A stretch of DNA of 31,884 nt from assembly GCA_016183065.1 (NCBI GenBank), contig JACPFF010000022.1:1-31884 (forward strand), in the 5' to 3' direction. The stretch comes from Deltaproteobacteria bacterium. GTDB lineage: Bacteria; UBA10199; GCA-002796325; JACPFF01. Each line of letters starts with the position of its first letter. The first letter of the stretch is position 1. Positions 1 through 8,104 of the stretch are shown in pieces. The notes below the pieces were generated by a model. The model saw nothing but the letters and a program-made list of their open reading frames with translations. It was not told the DNA's origin and made no database searches. The position numbers and the translations under genes are program-made.

Positions 1-113
1 AGGGGGCAGTGGCGACGACCGAGTCCGGGGACCCAGCGAGCACGGCGAGCGTGAGGGGGAGGCTCCAGCGGCTTTGCCGCTGGAGGGGGCGACGTGAGCC
101 CCTATAATAGTTG
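1..113. repeat. modular hairpin repeat, copy 1 (upstream of the beta-helix gene)
   Basis: This copy shares three blocks with the other copies in the window: a GGCAGTGGCGACGACCGAG block near its left end, a CTCCAGCGG-CTTTG-CCGCTGGAG hairpin at 63-85, and the end block CGACGTGAGCCCCT followed by AATAG. The hairpin and end block match the copy at 13639-13813; the left block matches 6712 and 12150. It probably continues left of the window. It is the only copy seen here in a non-coding position, directly upstream of a gene. Its last bases read CCTATAAT where other copies read CCTCCAAT. Confidence 0.85.
103..108 (+). promoter_or_regulatory. possible -10 box created at the end of the repeat
   Basis: A perfect TATAAT lies 42 bases before the start codon of the beta-helix gene, at the right edge of repeat copy 1, where sister copies read TCCAAT. 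No convincing -35 is found at 16-18 bp; the nearest TTGCCG is too far away. This may be a repeat-borne promoter, or chance. Confidence 0.3.
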
Positions 114-149
114 CTTGCATCATCAAAGCATGGCCGCTATGGCATCCCA

Positions 150-2462
150 ATGAAACAAACCCTCATCACGACCATCACCGCAGCCCTCCTGCTGCTCACC
201 GGAACCCCCGTCTGGGCCGCAACGTGGACGGTCGCCAAAAACGATGCCGCGTGTAGCAATGCCACCGGCACCCCGTACTGTTCGATTCAGGCCGCAGTCA
301 CCAATGCCGCCAATGGCGACACCATTACCATTGCCGCCGGAGTCTATACCGAAAACATTGTCGCCACCGAGAAGGGGCTGATCCTGCAGGGGGCAGACGC
401 CGACACGACGATCATTGACGGCAACCTCCTCGGTCGGGTCCTCTTCTTCAACTCGGCCGTCAGTCGCGATGTGGAAATCGATAACCTGACGATCCGCGAG
501 GGGAGACAAACCAACGGAGCAGGCCTGTTCCTGAATCTCGGCAACGTGACGATCAACAATAGCAAGATCGAGAATAACGAGGCCACGGCAGGATCCGGGG
601 GTGGCCTTTCGCTCCCGAATGGCAGCCTCACTATCACCAACACCGAATTCTCCTATAATAAGACCCTCACAAGTGCCGGAGGGGCCTTTTATTTCGGCAA
701 TGGCACGGTGACTATCGCTCAAACGCTCTTTCATGACAACCAGGCCAAGCTCGCAGGCTGTTTTTATCACGCGAGTGGGACGCTCTCCCTGACAGATACG
801 ACACTCGACAACAACAGCGCCCTCGATTCGCATGGCTGCATGTATCACGGCACGGGCGATCTGACCTTGGACGTCGTGTCGTTGACCAACAACAGTGCCG
901 GCGCTTTTGGGGCATTTTTCAACGGCACCGGGATCGTCACCATTTCCAATACTGTGATCGAGGCGAATCAGGCTGCGTCAGGCAACTTCGGGGGATTTTA
1001 TCACACAGGAAACACCCTGACGATCAGCGGGACAACGATCAGTCACAACACCGCGGCATTAGGCTATGGAGGATTTTATTCAGGGAGTGGCGCCGTGACA
1101 TTCACCAGCAGCCATGTCGACTTCAATACGGCCACTGGTGGCATCATTGGCGGATTTTATCACGGCGGGACCGGTCTCACTATCAGCGACAGCTCGGTCG
1201 ATCACAACGTCGCGCATCAATTTGGCGGATTCTACAGCAATGCCGGGACGCTCTCGATCGTGAACAGCAGTGTTCGCCATAATACGGTATCCGTCTCCGA
1301 TTTCGGAGGATTTTATAAGGGGACCGATGCGACCGTCATCACGCGATCTACCATCAGCAACAACACGGCCGCAGGCAACTTCGGTGGAATGTTGTTGAGT
1401 GGCACCTCAGCAACGATCCAGGATTCCACTATCAGCGGGAATACCGCCGGGAACGATTTTGCCGGCCTCTTCTCGAACACCCCACTGGAATTGATCAACA
1501 GCACGATCAGCGGCAATGTGGCTGGTCGCAATGGCGGTGGTTTCGTCTCAGGGGCGAATACGGAACTGAGCAACGTCACCGTGGTCGACAATGTGGCAGA
1601 CGCGGACAACAACGGTACGGGCAACGGCGGCGGAATTTTTTCAGCCGCAGGGACGGTGACGCTCCGCAACAGTATTGTGGCACGCAATGTCGATGAAGGG
1701 GGCGAGTCGGCGGATTGTTTCGGCGTGGTCGCATCAGACGGTTTCAACATCCTCGGCAACATCGACGGGTGTGCCTTCACGGCCTCGGTCGACGACCTTG
1801 GGGGAACGACGGTGGCACCCGTCGATCCACTCTTGGACGTCCTGGCAGGGAACGGCGGAACGACCCAGACCCATGCGCTCCTCGCGGGCTCGCCCGCACT
1901 GGATGCCGGGAATCCGGCCGGATGTGCGGACGCGGCGTCGACCGTGCTGGGCACGGACCAGCGCGGGTTCGCACGGACGGTGGATGGCGACGGGGACGGC
2001 CTCGCGATCTGTGACGTCGGCGCATATGAGGTCGGGCACTGCGGCGATGGCTATGTAGATGAAGGGGAGGCCTGCGACGACGGGAATGGCACAGAGACAG
2101 ATACCTGCACCAATGTCTGCCAGCAGGCCGCCTGCGGCGACGGCATTGTCGAGACAGACGTCGAAACCTGCGACGATGGGAATACGACCGATGGCGATGG
2201 TTGTTCGGCGGTGTGCAGCGTAGAGCCCCCCGCAGAGGCGCAGGAGGCAGAGACCTCGCAAAGTGACGCTGCACAGAGTGATGACTCGCTAAGTGACCAA
2301 GAGGAGGATGGCACACCACCCGGCGCGAATGCCTCCACGGGTGGTGGCGGATGCCAATTGCGCGTCACACGCCCGGCCCAGGCAACCATGGCTCCCATCG
2401 ATCCGACCCACACAAAGGACCTGGTGTTAGGCATACCCCTCCGAATGGAGAATGCCCTATGA
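150..2462 (+). CDS. secreted right-handed beta-helix protein with choice-of-anchor Q and DUF4215-type repeats
   Basis: A predicted exported protein of 770 residues. It starts at the ATG that gives a classic signal peptide (MKQT, then a hydrophobic stretch LLLLTG, cleavage after PVWA). The body, roughly residues 50-490, consists of coils of about 24-28 residues with recurring GGFY and TISxSxxxxN motifs, typical of a parallel beta-helix (pectin-lyase-like) fold. A segment around residues 560-630 (SPALDAGNP, DQRG, CDVGAYE) matches the choice-of-anchor Q end of such proteins. Two cysteine-rich CGDG...CDDGN units (DUF4215, common in Myxococcota) follow, then an acidic linker and a GGGGC motif. Unlike usual GGGGC ends there is no hydrophobic anchor after it. 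No catalytic residues were recognised; an adhesin or surface polysaccharide-binding role is inference. No strong ribosome site precedes the ATG. Confidence 0.85.
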   Translation: MKQTLITTITAALLLLTGTPVWAATWTVAKNDAACSNATGTPYCSIQAAVTNAANGDTITIAAGVYTENIVATEKGLILQGADADTTIIDGNLLGRVLFFNSAVSRDVEIDNLTIREGRQTNGAGLFLNLGNVTINNSKIENNEATAGSGGGLSLPNGSLTITNTEFSYNKTLTSAGGAFYFGNGTVTIAQTLFHDNQAKLAGCFYHASGTLSLTDTTLDNNSALDSHGCMYHGTGDLTLDVVSLTNNSAGAFGAFFNGTGIVTISNTVIEANQAASGNFGGFYHTGNTLTISGTTISHNTAALGYGGFYSGSGAVTFTSSHVDFNTATGGIIGGFYHGGTGLTISDSSVDHNVAHQFGGFYSNAGTLSIVNSSVRHNTVSVSDFGGFYKGTDATVITRSTISNNTAAGNFGGMLLSGTSATIQDSTISGNTAGNDFAGLFSNTPLELINSTISGNVAGRNGGGFVSGANTELSNVTVVDNVADADNNGTGNGGGIFSAAGTVTLRNSIVARNVDEGGESADCFGVVASDGFNILGNIDGCAFTASVDDLGGTTVAPVDPLLDVLAGNGGTTQTHALLAGSPALDAGNPAGCADAASTVLGTDQRGFARTVDGDGDGLAICDVGAYEVGHCGDGYVDEGEACDDGNGTETDTCTNVCQQAACGDGIVETDVETCDDGNTTDGDGCSAVCSVEPPAEAQEAETSQSDAAQSDDSLSDQEEDGTPPGANASTGGGGCQLRVTRPAQATMAPIDPTHTKDLVLGIPLRMENAL

Positions 2463-3316
2463 GTCAACGCACCTCGATCAGATCCGGTTATCGTGCAGCA
2501 TCTGAACCGCTGCAGCGTAACCTATACGTCCCTTCGTCCGATTGGCTCCATCCGCAACGCGCGCAGGTCAGTGTTACCTCGGCGGGCGATCTCCACCTTG
2601 GAACAGAGAGGGCACCGGCGTGGAGGACGTGGCGTCATGCGCCGGTACACGCCGACGGGGATCCACGAGACATTCAGACATTACGGACCGCAACCGACTC
2701 TCTGGCAACACCATTTCTCCATATGCAACAAGCTGAGGGTGGGGCCAGCGAGGCGACCACTCCCCATCAAGCAAAGATCACCACTCTCTGGGCAGAGAGC
2801 CCGATTCTCTATCTCCGCGTCCTCGCAGAGGTCGTCACTGAGGCAACGACCAAACTGGGCGATCCAATCGCCATGCAGCAATGGCGACATACGGTCAACG
2901 TTGTCGATGCCTCGGGAGAAAATCATCCCCTCGAATTTCGCGCCAATCCGCTCCTGGCAAAGATCGGCGCGGCCATTCTCACATTCCTCATGCCGCACGG
3001 CCACATGCACAATAACCACGGGAATGGCATTGCGTGGCACGTGGGGAGTGAGATCCCTCAAGTAACACCTTCACATCCACTCCATCCCATGGATGCGGCA
3101 GAGATGGACATGGCCCTCCGCTTGGTTGACTGGGAACTCGGCTGCCGGCAATTGAGAGCGTCCACCCCGATTGTGAACCTGGACGACCCGGCTGATAAGG
3201 TCATGCACAAACGCTGGAACACGCAACCCACCGAGACACTCCACCTCAGCCTCAACTTTTTCCGACTCCCCACAATAGCGGGCTGGCCATGCTCGCCTAC
3301 ACAGATCAGACCGTGA
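2459..3316 (+). CDS. hypothetical protein translationally coupled to the beta-helix gene
   Basis: A protein of 285 residues that I do not recognise. Its ATG overlaps the stop of the preceding gene in an ATGA arrangement, so it is probably co-translated with the secreted beta-helix protein. There is no signal peptide and no clear membrane helix. It has several Trp residues and a His-rich stretch near residue 180 (PHGHMHNNHGNG). The last codons overlap the convergent pyruvate kinase gene by 11 bases. A longer reading in the same frame begins upstream inside the beta-helix gene; the coupled ATG is preferred. A function connected with the secreted protein is possible but not shown. Confidence 0.6.
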   Translation: MSQRTSIRSGYRAASEPLQRNLYVPSSDWLHPQRAQVSVTSAGDLHLGTERAPAWRTWRHAPVHADGDPRDIQTLRTATDSLATPFLHMQQAEGGASEATTPHQAKITTLWAESPILYLRVLAEVVTEATTKLGDPIAMQQWRHTVNVVDASGENHPLEFRANPLLAKIGAAILTFLMPHGHMHNNHGNGIAWHVGSEIPQVTPSHPLHPMDAAEMDMALRLVDWELGCRQLRASTPIVNLDDPADKVMHKRWNTQPTETLHLSLNFFRLPTIAGWPCSPTQIRP

Positions 3317-4724
3317 CGAGTTTCATCATGTTGGTCGCGCCCATGTGATGCACAGTCCCGGCAATCAGGATCACCTGGTCACCCGTCCGTAACCGCCCGG
3401 CCTTTCGCAAGACCCGCAATCCCAAGTCAATCATCGTCTCGGTCGTCCGCCCCGCCCGGGCCAGGAATGATTCCACGCCCCAATACAACGCCATCCGCTG
3501 CGCGATTTTCGGATTCGACGTCAGCGCCAGGATCGGTTTGGCCGGGCGCTGTTTGGCGAGACGGCGGACGGTCGTCCCGGTCATGGTAAAGGCCACGATC
3601 GCCCGGATGCGCGGGTCTCGTGCGGCATGCGCCGCTCCCTCCACGATCAGTTGCGTCACGGAGTGGTCCCCGGCAAGTGTCATGGTGGGGACCACGGGCC
3701 GCGCAAAGAGTGAATGCTCGGCCTCCCCAATAATGGTCGACATGGTCCTGACCGCCTCCACGGGATAGTGTCCCGAAGCGGTCTCGCCGGAGAGCATCAC
3801 GGCATCGGTCTGGTCGAAAATCGCGTTGGCAATATCGGTGGCCTCTGCCCGCGTGGGGACCGGTCGCTCGATCATCGATTCCAGCATCTGCGTGGCCGTG
3901 ATCACGAGGCGGGCGGCACGATTGGCCTGCGCAATAATCGTCTTCTGCAAAATGGGGACCCGTGCGAGCGACAGTTCCACGCCGAGATCCCCGCGGGCGA
4001 CCATGACCCCATCGGCCGCCTCGAGAATCTCCTCCAGATGGTCGAGCGCTTCACGGCGTTCGATCTTGGCAATAATCGGGATCGCGGCCTGTCGCGCAAC
4101 GAGCCACCGTCGCAGCAGGAGAATGTCCCGACGGGAACGGACAAAGGAGAGCGCCAGATAATCGGCCTTCTCCGCAATCGCAAAGGCAAGATCCGCATAG
4201 TCCTTCGGCGTCAATGCCGGCGCGCTCAAGGCAACACCGGGAAGATTCATCCCCTTCTTCTCCCCCAGCCATCCGCCATGCTGGACGACCGTGTGCACCG
4301 TGTCGCCGGTGACGCGATCAACCAACAGTCGCAATCGACCATCGTCGAGCAGGATGCTGTCACCGCGCTGCACATCGCCCGGCAAATGCCGATAGGTGGT
4401 GGAAACGCGCGTGGCATCGCCCGCGACAGGACACGTGGTAATCGCAAACCGTCCGCCACGCGCCAATCGCACCGGGTGTCCGCCACGCAACCGCCCGATC
4501 CGGATCTTCGGGCCCTGCAGGTCAAAAAGGACACCGACCGTCCGACCAACGCGCTTCGCGGCTGTGCGCACATGGCGCAACCGCTGACGGTGTTCCTCAT
4601 GCGTGCCGTGCGACAGGTTGATCCGCGCCACATCAAGGCCAGCACGAATCAAACGCTCGAGTGTCTTCGGCTCTGTGGACGCGGGGCCCAGTGTGGCAAC
4701 AATGGTGGTTCGACGATCAAACAT
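3306..4724 (-). CDS. pyk: pyruvate kinase
   Basis: Converts phosphoenolpyruvate and ADP to pyruvate and ATP in the cytoplasm, the last step of glycolysis. At 472 residues it has the family's usual length. Signatures in order: RTTIVATLGPAS at the N-terminus, ARINLSHG (active-site region), DLQGPKIRIG, MNLPG, the catalytic-lysine region IIAKIER, ARGDLGVE (metal ligands), ATQMLESMI and the DAVMLSGETASG block, then the C-terminal alpha/beta domain. The start is supported by GAAGGAG shortly before the ATG. That ATG lies inside the last codons of hpnE (8-base overlap), so pyk is the distal gene of the thiI/hpn transcription unit. This is an unusual partner for hopanoid genes, perhaps only convenient co-transcription. 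Confidence 0.96.
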   Translation of the reverse strand: MFDRRTTIVATLGPASTEPKTLERLIRAGLDVARINLSHGTHEEHRQRLRHVRTAAKRVGRTVGVLFDLQGPKIRIGRLRGGHPVRLARGGRFAITTCPVAGDATRVSTTYRHLPGDVQRGDSILLDDGRLRLLVDRVTGDTVHTVVQHGGWLGEKKGMNLPGVALSAPALTPKDYADLAFAIAEKADYLALSFVRSRRDILLLRRWLVARQAAIPIIAKIERREALDHLEEILEAADGVMVARGDLGVELSLARVPILQKTIIAQANRAARLVITATQMLESMIERPVPTRAEATDIANAIFDQTDAVMLSGETASGHYPVEAVRTMSTIIGEAEHSLFARPVVPTMTLAGDHSVTQLIVEGAAHAARDPRIRAIVAFTMTGTTVRRLAKQRPAKPILALTSNPKIAQRMALYWGVESFLARAGRTTETMIDLGLRVLRKAGRLRTGDQVILIAGTVHHMGATNMMKLVTV

Positions 4725-6084
4725 GGCTCACTCCTTCATTGCATGCTCTCAGACACACCGCACGGGCCGCGGCCTCGCCGCTCCGCACAGCCCCCTCGAT
4801 CGTGGCCGGCAGTCCCGTGGCAGTCCAATCACCGGCCAAAAAAAGATTGCGCCACGCGGTTTGCGTCCCGAGACGCAGATGGAGATTCTCCGGCCCAAGA
4901 CTGACGGTCGCGCGCAGCTCGCGCGTGATCTGCACATGCGCGGGGGTAATGGTCCGCGCTGCCGGGAAATAGCTCAGCATGGCATGGATCGCGGCATCCG
5001 TCACTGCGGCGCGAGACCAGGTCGCCATTTCCCGACAGGCACTGCTCACCAATGCCACGCTGTGCAGCGACGATTCGCGCGGATCGTCTTCCAATCGGGA
5101 ACGGTCGAAGGCCCAGTGAAACGGGGAACCGACCAGCCCGACCATCGGTTGCGGGAGGACCGGCTGCGGAAACCACAGATGCACCGCAATGATCGGCACC
5201 GTCTCCCACTCTGCCAGCGCGGCCCATGGCATCTCCTGGCCGAATCCGCTCGCCGCCATGAGCTGATGCAGGGGATGCGGCGGGATGGCCAGAATGTAGG
5301 CATCGCCGGCAATCTCCTCGCTACGACGTGTGCGCAGTCCGATGATCGCATCATCGCGCGCCAGGAGGGTGTCAACCGATGTCGTCTCATAGATGACCCC
5401 ATGGCGCGCCCGCAGATACGCCAGGGCCGGCTCCACCAGGAGGCGACTTAAACCGACACGCGGAATCGCCACTCCCTGCGGCACGCTGCGCGCGCAAAGC
5501 CCCTCACGCAACATCCGCAAAAACGGCGCGGCTGCCGCCCGCTGCGGCGTTTCGTTCATGATGGCAAGGGTGAGCGGTTCCCACAACCAGGCCGTTGCCT
5601 CGCGTCCCTGCCCCGCCAACGCCAACCATTGTGCCACACTCATCCGTTGCACATCCGCGCTACTGCGCCGGATCCGCCAGGCAGACGACAAAGCCCAGCG
5701 GAGAAGACGCCAATAATCAACGCGGGGAAACGGCGGAAAACGCCAGAGCCCGCCGAGGAGATGGAGCGGGGCCGGCAGGCGGGGACAGCAGAGTACTTGC
5801 AGCCCGCCACCCGGTTCCACGAACGGCACGACAAGGCGTGGCTGCTGCTCCACCAGGTGCTCCGTCCCCACCCGCGCAAGATACGCAAAGGTCGCCCGAT
5901 AGCACCCCATCAGGAGATGTTGCCCATTGTCGATGACGGATTGTGTGACCGGTTCGTGAAACGAATAGGTCCGCCCCCCGCAAAATGAGCGCGATTCGAG
6001 TAGCGTCACGTGATGTCCTCCCTCGGCAACGCGGACCGCGGCGGACAAACCGGCCATACCGCCGCCAACGATCACGACGCGCAT
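4717..6084 (-). CDS. hpnE: hydroxysqualene dehydroxylase HpnE
   Basis: An FAD-dependent amine-oxidase-fold enzyme of 455 residues, expected to reduce hydroxysqualene to squalene in the third step of the HpnCDE route. The N-terminus has the dinucleotide-binding motif VVIVGGGMAGLSAA followed by LLESRSFCGGRTYSF. The C-terminus has the second FAD contact, LFLAGDWTATGLPATIEGAV. The start chosen is the ATG directly before RVVIVGGG, preceded by AAAGGTG; an ATG eight codons earlier (6108) is also open. It overlaps hpnD by 13 bases and pyk by 8. Assignment as HpnE rather than a generic phytoene-desaturase-like protein rests on adjacency to hpnC and hpnD together with the FAD motifs. Confidence 0.93.
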   Translation of the reverse strand: MRVVIVGGGMAGLSAAVRVAEGGHHVTLLESRSFCGGRTYSFHEPVTQSVIDNGQHLLMGCYRATFAYLARVGTEHLVEQQPRLVVPFVEPGGGLQVLCCPRLPAPLHLLGGLWRFPPFPRVDYWRLLRWALSSAWRIRRSSADVQRMSVAQWLALAGQGREATAWLWEPLTLAIMNETPQRAAAAPFLRMLREGLCARSVPQGVAIPRVGLSRLLVEPALAYLRARHGVIYETTSVDTLLARDDAIIGLRTRRSEEIAGDAYILAIPPHPLHQLMAASGFGQEMPWAALAEWETVPIIAVHLWFPQPVLPQPMVGLVGSPFHWAFDRSRLEDDPRESSLHSVALVSSACREMATWSRAAVTDAAIHAMLSYFPAARTITPAHVQITRELRATVSLGPENLHLRLGTQTAWRNLFLAGDWTATGLPATIEGAVRSGEAAARAVCLRACNEGVSHV

Positions 6085-7046
6085 AGCACTCGCACCTTTT
6101 CCCACCATGTGAGACCGACACGCCCATGCAAAACGCCTACGGGATCGGCGGCGATTTTTTGCAACACGCGATGATACGCCCGCGACATGACACGGGCCGC
6201 ACGCATCAACCGCTGTTCATCCACGGTGAACCGCTCCCATGCCGAACGATAACAGGACTGCGCCCGGGCAATTTCGTAGAACATGAGGGACCGAAAGCGC
6301 TCACGATCGATGCCCGGACTCCCCCCGGCAGAGAACTGTGCTGCGGCAATGCCAAAATGGGCGAGATCGTCCTGCGGAAGATAGCAGCGGCCCCGCGCCG
6401 CATCCTCGCGGAGATCGCGCAGAATATTCGTCAGCTGAAAGGCATGGCCCAGGTTGATGGCCGCCTGCCGCGTGCGGTCCTCCTCACGCACGCCAAAGAT
6501 CGGGAGACACAAGAGGCCGACCGTGCCGGCCACGCTGTAACAATAATCGCGCAGCGCCGGCCAGTCGCGATAGGTTGCTGTCGTGATATCGCGCGCACAA
6601 CCTTCGAGCAATGCACGCGCATACCGTGGATGACACCCAAAGGTCCGTGCTCCCCACGCCAGTTCTGCCATCACCGGGTGACCGCTCTCCACGGGCCTTC
6701 CGTTGTCCAGCGTGGCGACGACCGAGTCCGGATACCCGCGAAGCGGGTGGACGAGGAAGTCCCACAGCGCGCACCGCGCGCGAGAGGGGGGGACCCAACG
6801 GGCTTTGCCCGTTGGGGGGGCGACGTGAGTCCCTCCAATAGTCGCCAGACGGGCGCGCCACTCGGAGAGCGCGGCCGCTTTCTCCCGCACGGGGCTTTCG
6901 GCATCGACCACGTCGTCAATGATGCGCGCAAAGGCATAGACGGCGCGCATCGCCCGTTGTTGATCGCGCGTCATGCCGCGAAACGCGAGCGCAAAGGTCG
7001 ACCCCGCCTGTTGCATGATCTGGCGACAATAGTGCTCGGCATTCAT
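6072..7046 (-). CDS. hpnD: presqualene diphosphate synthase HpnD, carrying an in-frame repeat insertion
   Basis: A trans-isoprenyl synthase that joins two farnesyl diphosphates to presqualene diphosphate. The two aspartate-rich motifs are intact: DDVVD near residue 45 and NILRDLREDAARG with CYLPQDD in the second half. The start is the ATG overlapping the hpnC stop (ATGA), followed by NAEHYCRQIM; a longer reading upstream lies inside hpnC and is rejected. The product is 324 residues. About 43 of these, between EWRARLATI and LDNGRPVESGHPV, are encoded by the modular repeat at 6712-6846; removing them leaves about 280, the usual size. The repeat lies in a loop after the first Asp motif, is antiparallel to the gene and keeps the frame. 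Whether the enzyme tolerates it cannot be judged from sequence. Confidence 0.93.
   Translation of the reverse strand: MNAEHYCRQIMQQAGSTFALAFRGMTRDQQRAMRAVYAFARIIDDVVDAESPVREKAAALSEWRARLATIGGTHVAPPTGKARWVPPSRARCALWDFLVHPLRGYPDSVVATLDNGRPVESGHPVMAELAWGARTFGCHPRYARALLEGCARDITTATYRDWPALRDYCYSVAGTVGLLCLPIFGVREEDRTRQAAINLGHAFQLTNILRDLREDAARGRCYLPQDDLAHFGIAAAQFSAGGSPGIDRERFRSLMFYEIARAQSCYRSAWERFTVDEQRLMRAARVMSRAYHRVLQKIAADPVGVLHGRVGLTWWEKVRVLCAS
6712..6846. repeat. modular hairpin repeat, copy 2 (inside hpnD)
   Basis: On the plus strand it starts GTGGCGACGACCGAGTCCGG, then an ACCCGCGAAGCGGGT hairpin, TGGACGAGGAAG, a GCGCGC-ACC-GCGCGC hairpin, and CCAACGGG-CTTTG-CCCGTTGG at 6795-6815. It ends CGACGTGAGTCCCTCCAATAGTCGC. 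All blocks recur, in a different order, in the copy at 12001-12245. It lies antisense to hpnD and leaves the hpnD frame open. Several other frames on both strands are also open through it. Confidence 0.93.
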
Positions 7047-7999
7047 CCGCGCCCCCGCATCGGGCCCATCTGCCTGACGCCCGTGGATGGCTGCCATCGG
7101 AGCATGCGCCAGCCCAGACGCCCCCAATCCGGCCAGCGCAGTGCCGGACGGGAAAAGAGATCGTACTGATTCGCCGTGATTTTCTCCAGGATGCGCATCC
7201 CGCCGAGCCATGTCAGGCGCAATTGACGCCGCAATGCCGGATGCGGCACTCTATCGCAAAGCAATCGCCCCTCGGCAAAGAGGGCGCGTGTCCGCGCCAC
7301 CTGAAAGGCCATCAATTGCCGGAGCGCTGGCGACCGCACCTGTTCCCGCAGCGCAGCCTCGGTCACGTGAAACCGTTCCAGATCCTCCTGCGGAATGTAG
7401 ATCCGCCCCGCCCCCTCGTTTTTGCGAAGGTCGATGGCCGCGTCTTGCCAAAAATTCGCGAGTTGCAGCGCCGTACAAATATTGTCGGAGGCCTCCATCC
7501 ACTGTTCATTCCCATAACCAAAGAGATGGAGCATCAATCGCCCCACCGGATTCGCCGAATGACGACAGTAGTGAAGGACTTCGCCAAATGAGCGATAGCG
7601 GGTTTTGGTGACATCGAGCATGAAGGCGGTGATCAGATCATTCAAGCAACCGACCGGGAGTTGGCGGGTGCGCAGCGTCTCACGGAGCGCAATAAAAACG
7701 GGATGCGCGAGCGTGGACGGTCCCACGGCCTGTCCCATGGCCTCCAACGCACATTGATGGAGCCAATGACGCCATTCCTGCAACCGGTCCATGCGCTGGC
7801 CCGCATATTGGGGTTCATCGGCAAAATCGTCCGCGCCACGGGCAAAGGCGTAAATATTGCAGATATGCTGTTTGAGATGCCGCGGGATCCACCACGACAC
7901 CACGGGGAAGTTTTCGTAATGCCCGAAGGTCACCCGACGCGTATACGCACAGGCCGCTGCCAGGGTGGGACGGGGTGGTGTCGGAGAGCTCGTCGACAT
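7043..7999 (-). CDS. hpnC: hydroxysqualene synthase HpnC
   Basis: A squalene/phytoene-synthase-fold enzyme expected to convert presqualene diphosphate to hydroxysqualene. Typical features are FGHYENFPV near the N-terminus, YAFARGADDFADE (first Asp-rich motif), LANFWQDAAIDLRK and GRIYIPQED (second motif), and ARTRALFAEG. The start is uncertain: ATG codons at 7999, 8017 and 8035 are all open and none has a strong ribosome site. 7999 gives the length closest to family members (318 residues). The stop overlaps the hpnD start in an ATGA junction, indicating translational coupling. It is preceded by thiI on the same strand, with a 32-bp dispersed repeat in the gap. Confidence 0.93.
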   Translation of the reverse strand: MSTSSPTPPRPTLAAACAYTRRVTFGHYENFPVVSWWIPRHLKQHICNIYAFARGADDFADEPQYAGQRMDRLQEWRHWLHQCALEAMGQAVGPSTLAHPVFIALRETLRTRQLPVGCLNDLITAFMLDVTKTRYRSFGEVLHYCRHSANPVGRLMLHLFGYGNEQWMEASDNICTALQLANFWQDAAIDLRKNEGAGRIYIPQEDLERFHVTEAALREQVRSPALRQLMAFQVARTRALFAEGRLLCDRVPHPALRRQLRLTWLGGMRILEKITANQYDLFSRPALRWPDWGRLGWRMLRWQPSTGVRQMGPMRGRG

Positions 8000-8040
8000 A
8001 TCGACCGTGGATACCATGAACACCGCGCATTGCAAATGTT

Positions 8041-8072
8041 GGGTACGTCATACGCGGCGCAAGTCATTGAAA
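8041..8072. repeat. 32-bp dispersed repeat between thiI and hpnC
   Basis: This stretch begins GGGTACGTCATACGCGG and is identical over 32 bases to the reverse complement of 14718-14749, the right arm of the inverted-repeat element there. It occupies the 69-base thiI-hpnC gap, just before the hpnC start. Only this arm is present here; the partner arm seen at 14629 is missing. Confidence 0.9.
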
Positions 8073-8104
8073 GTACCTATGTATTAACGGGCACTTTTCA
8101 AAAC

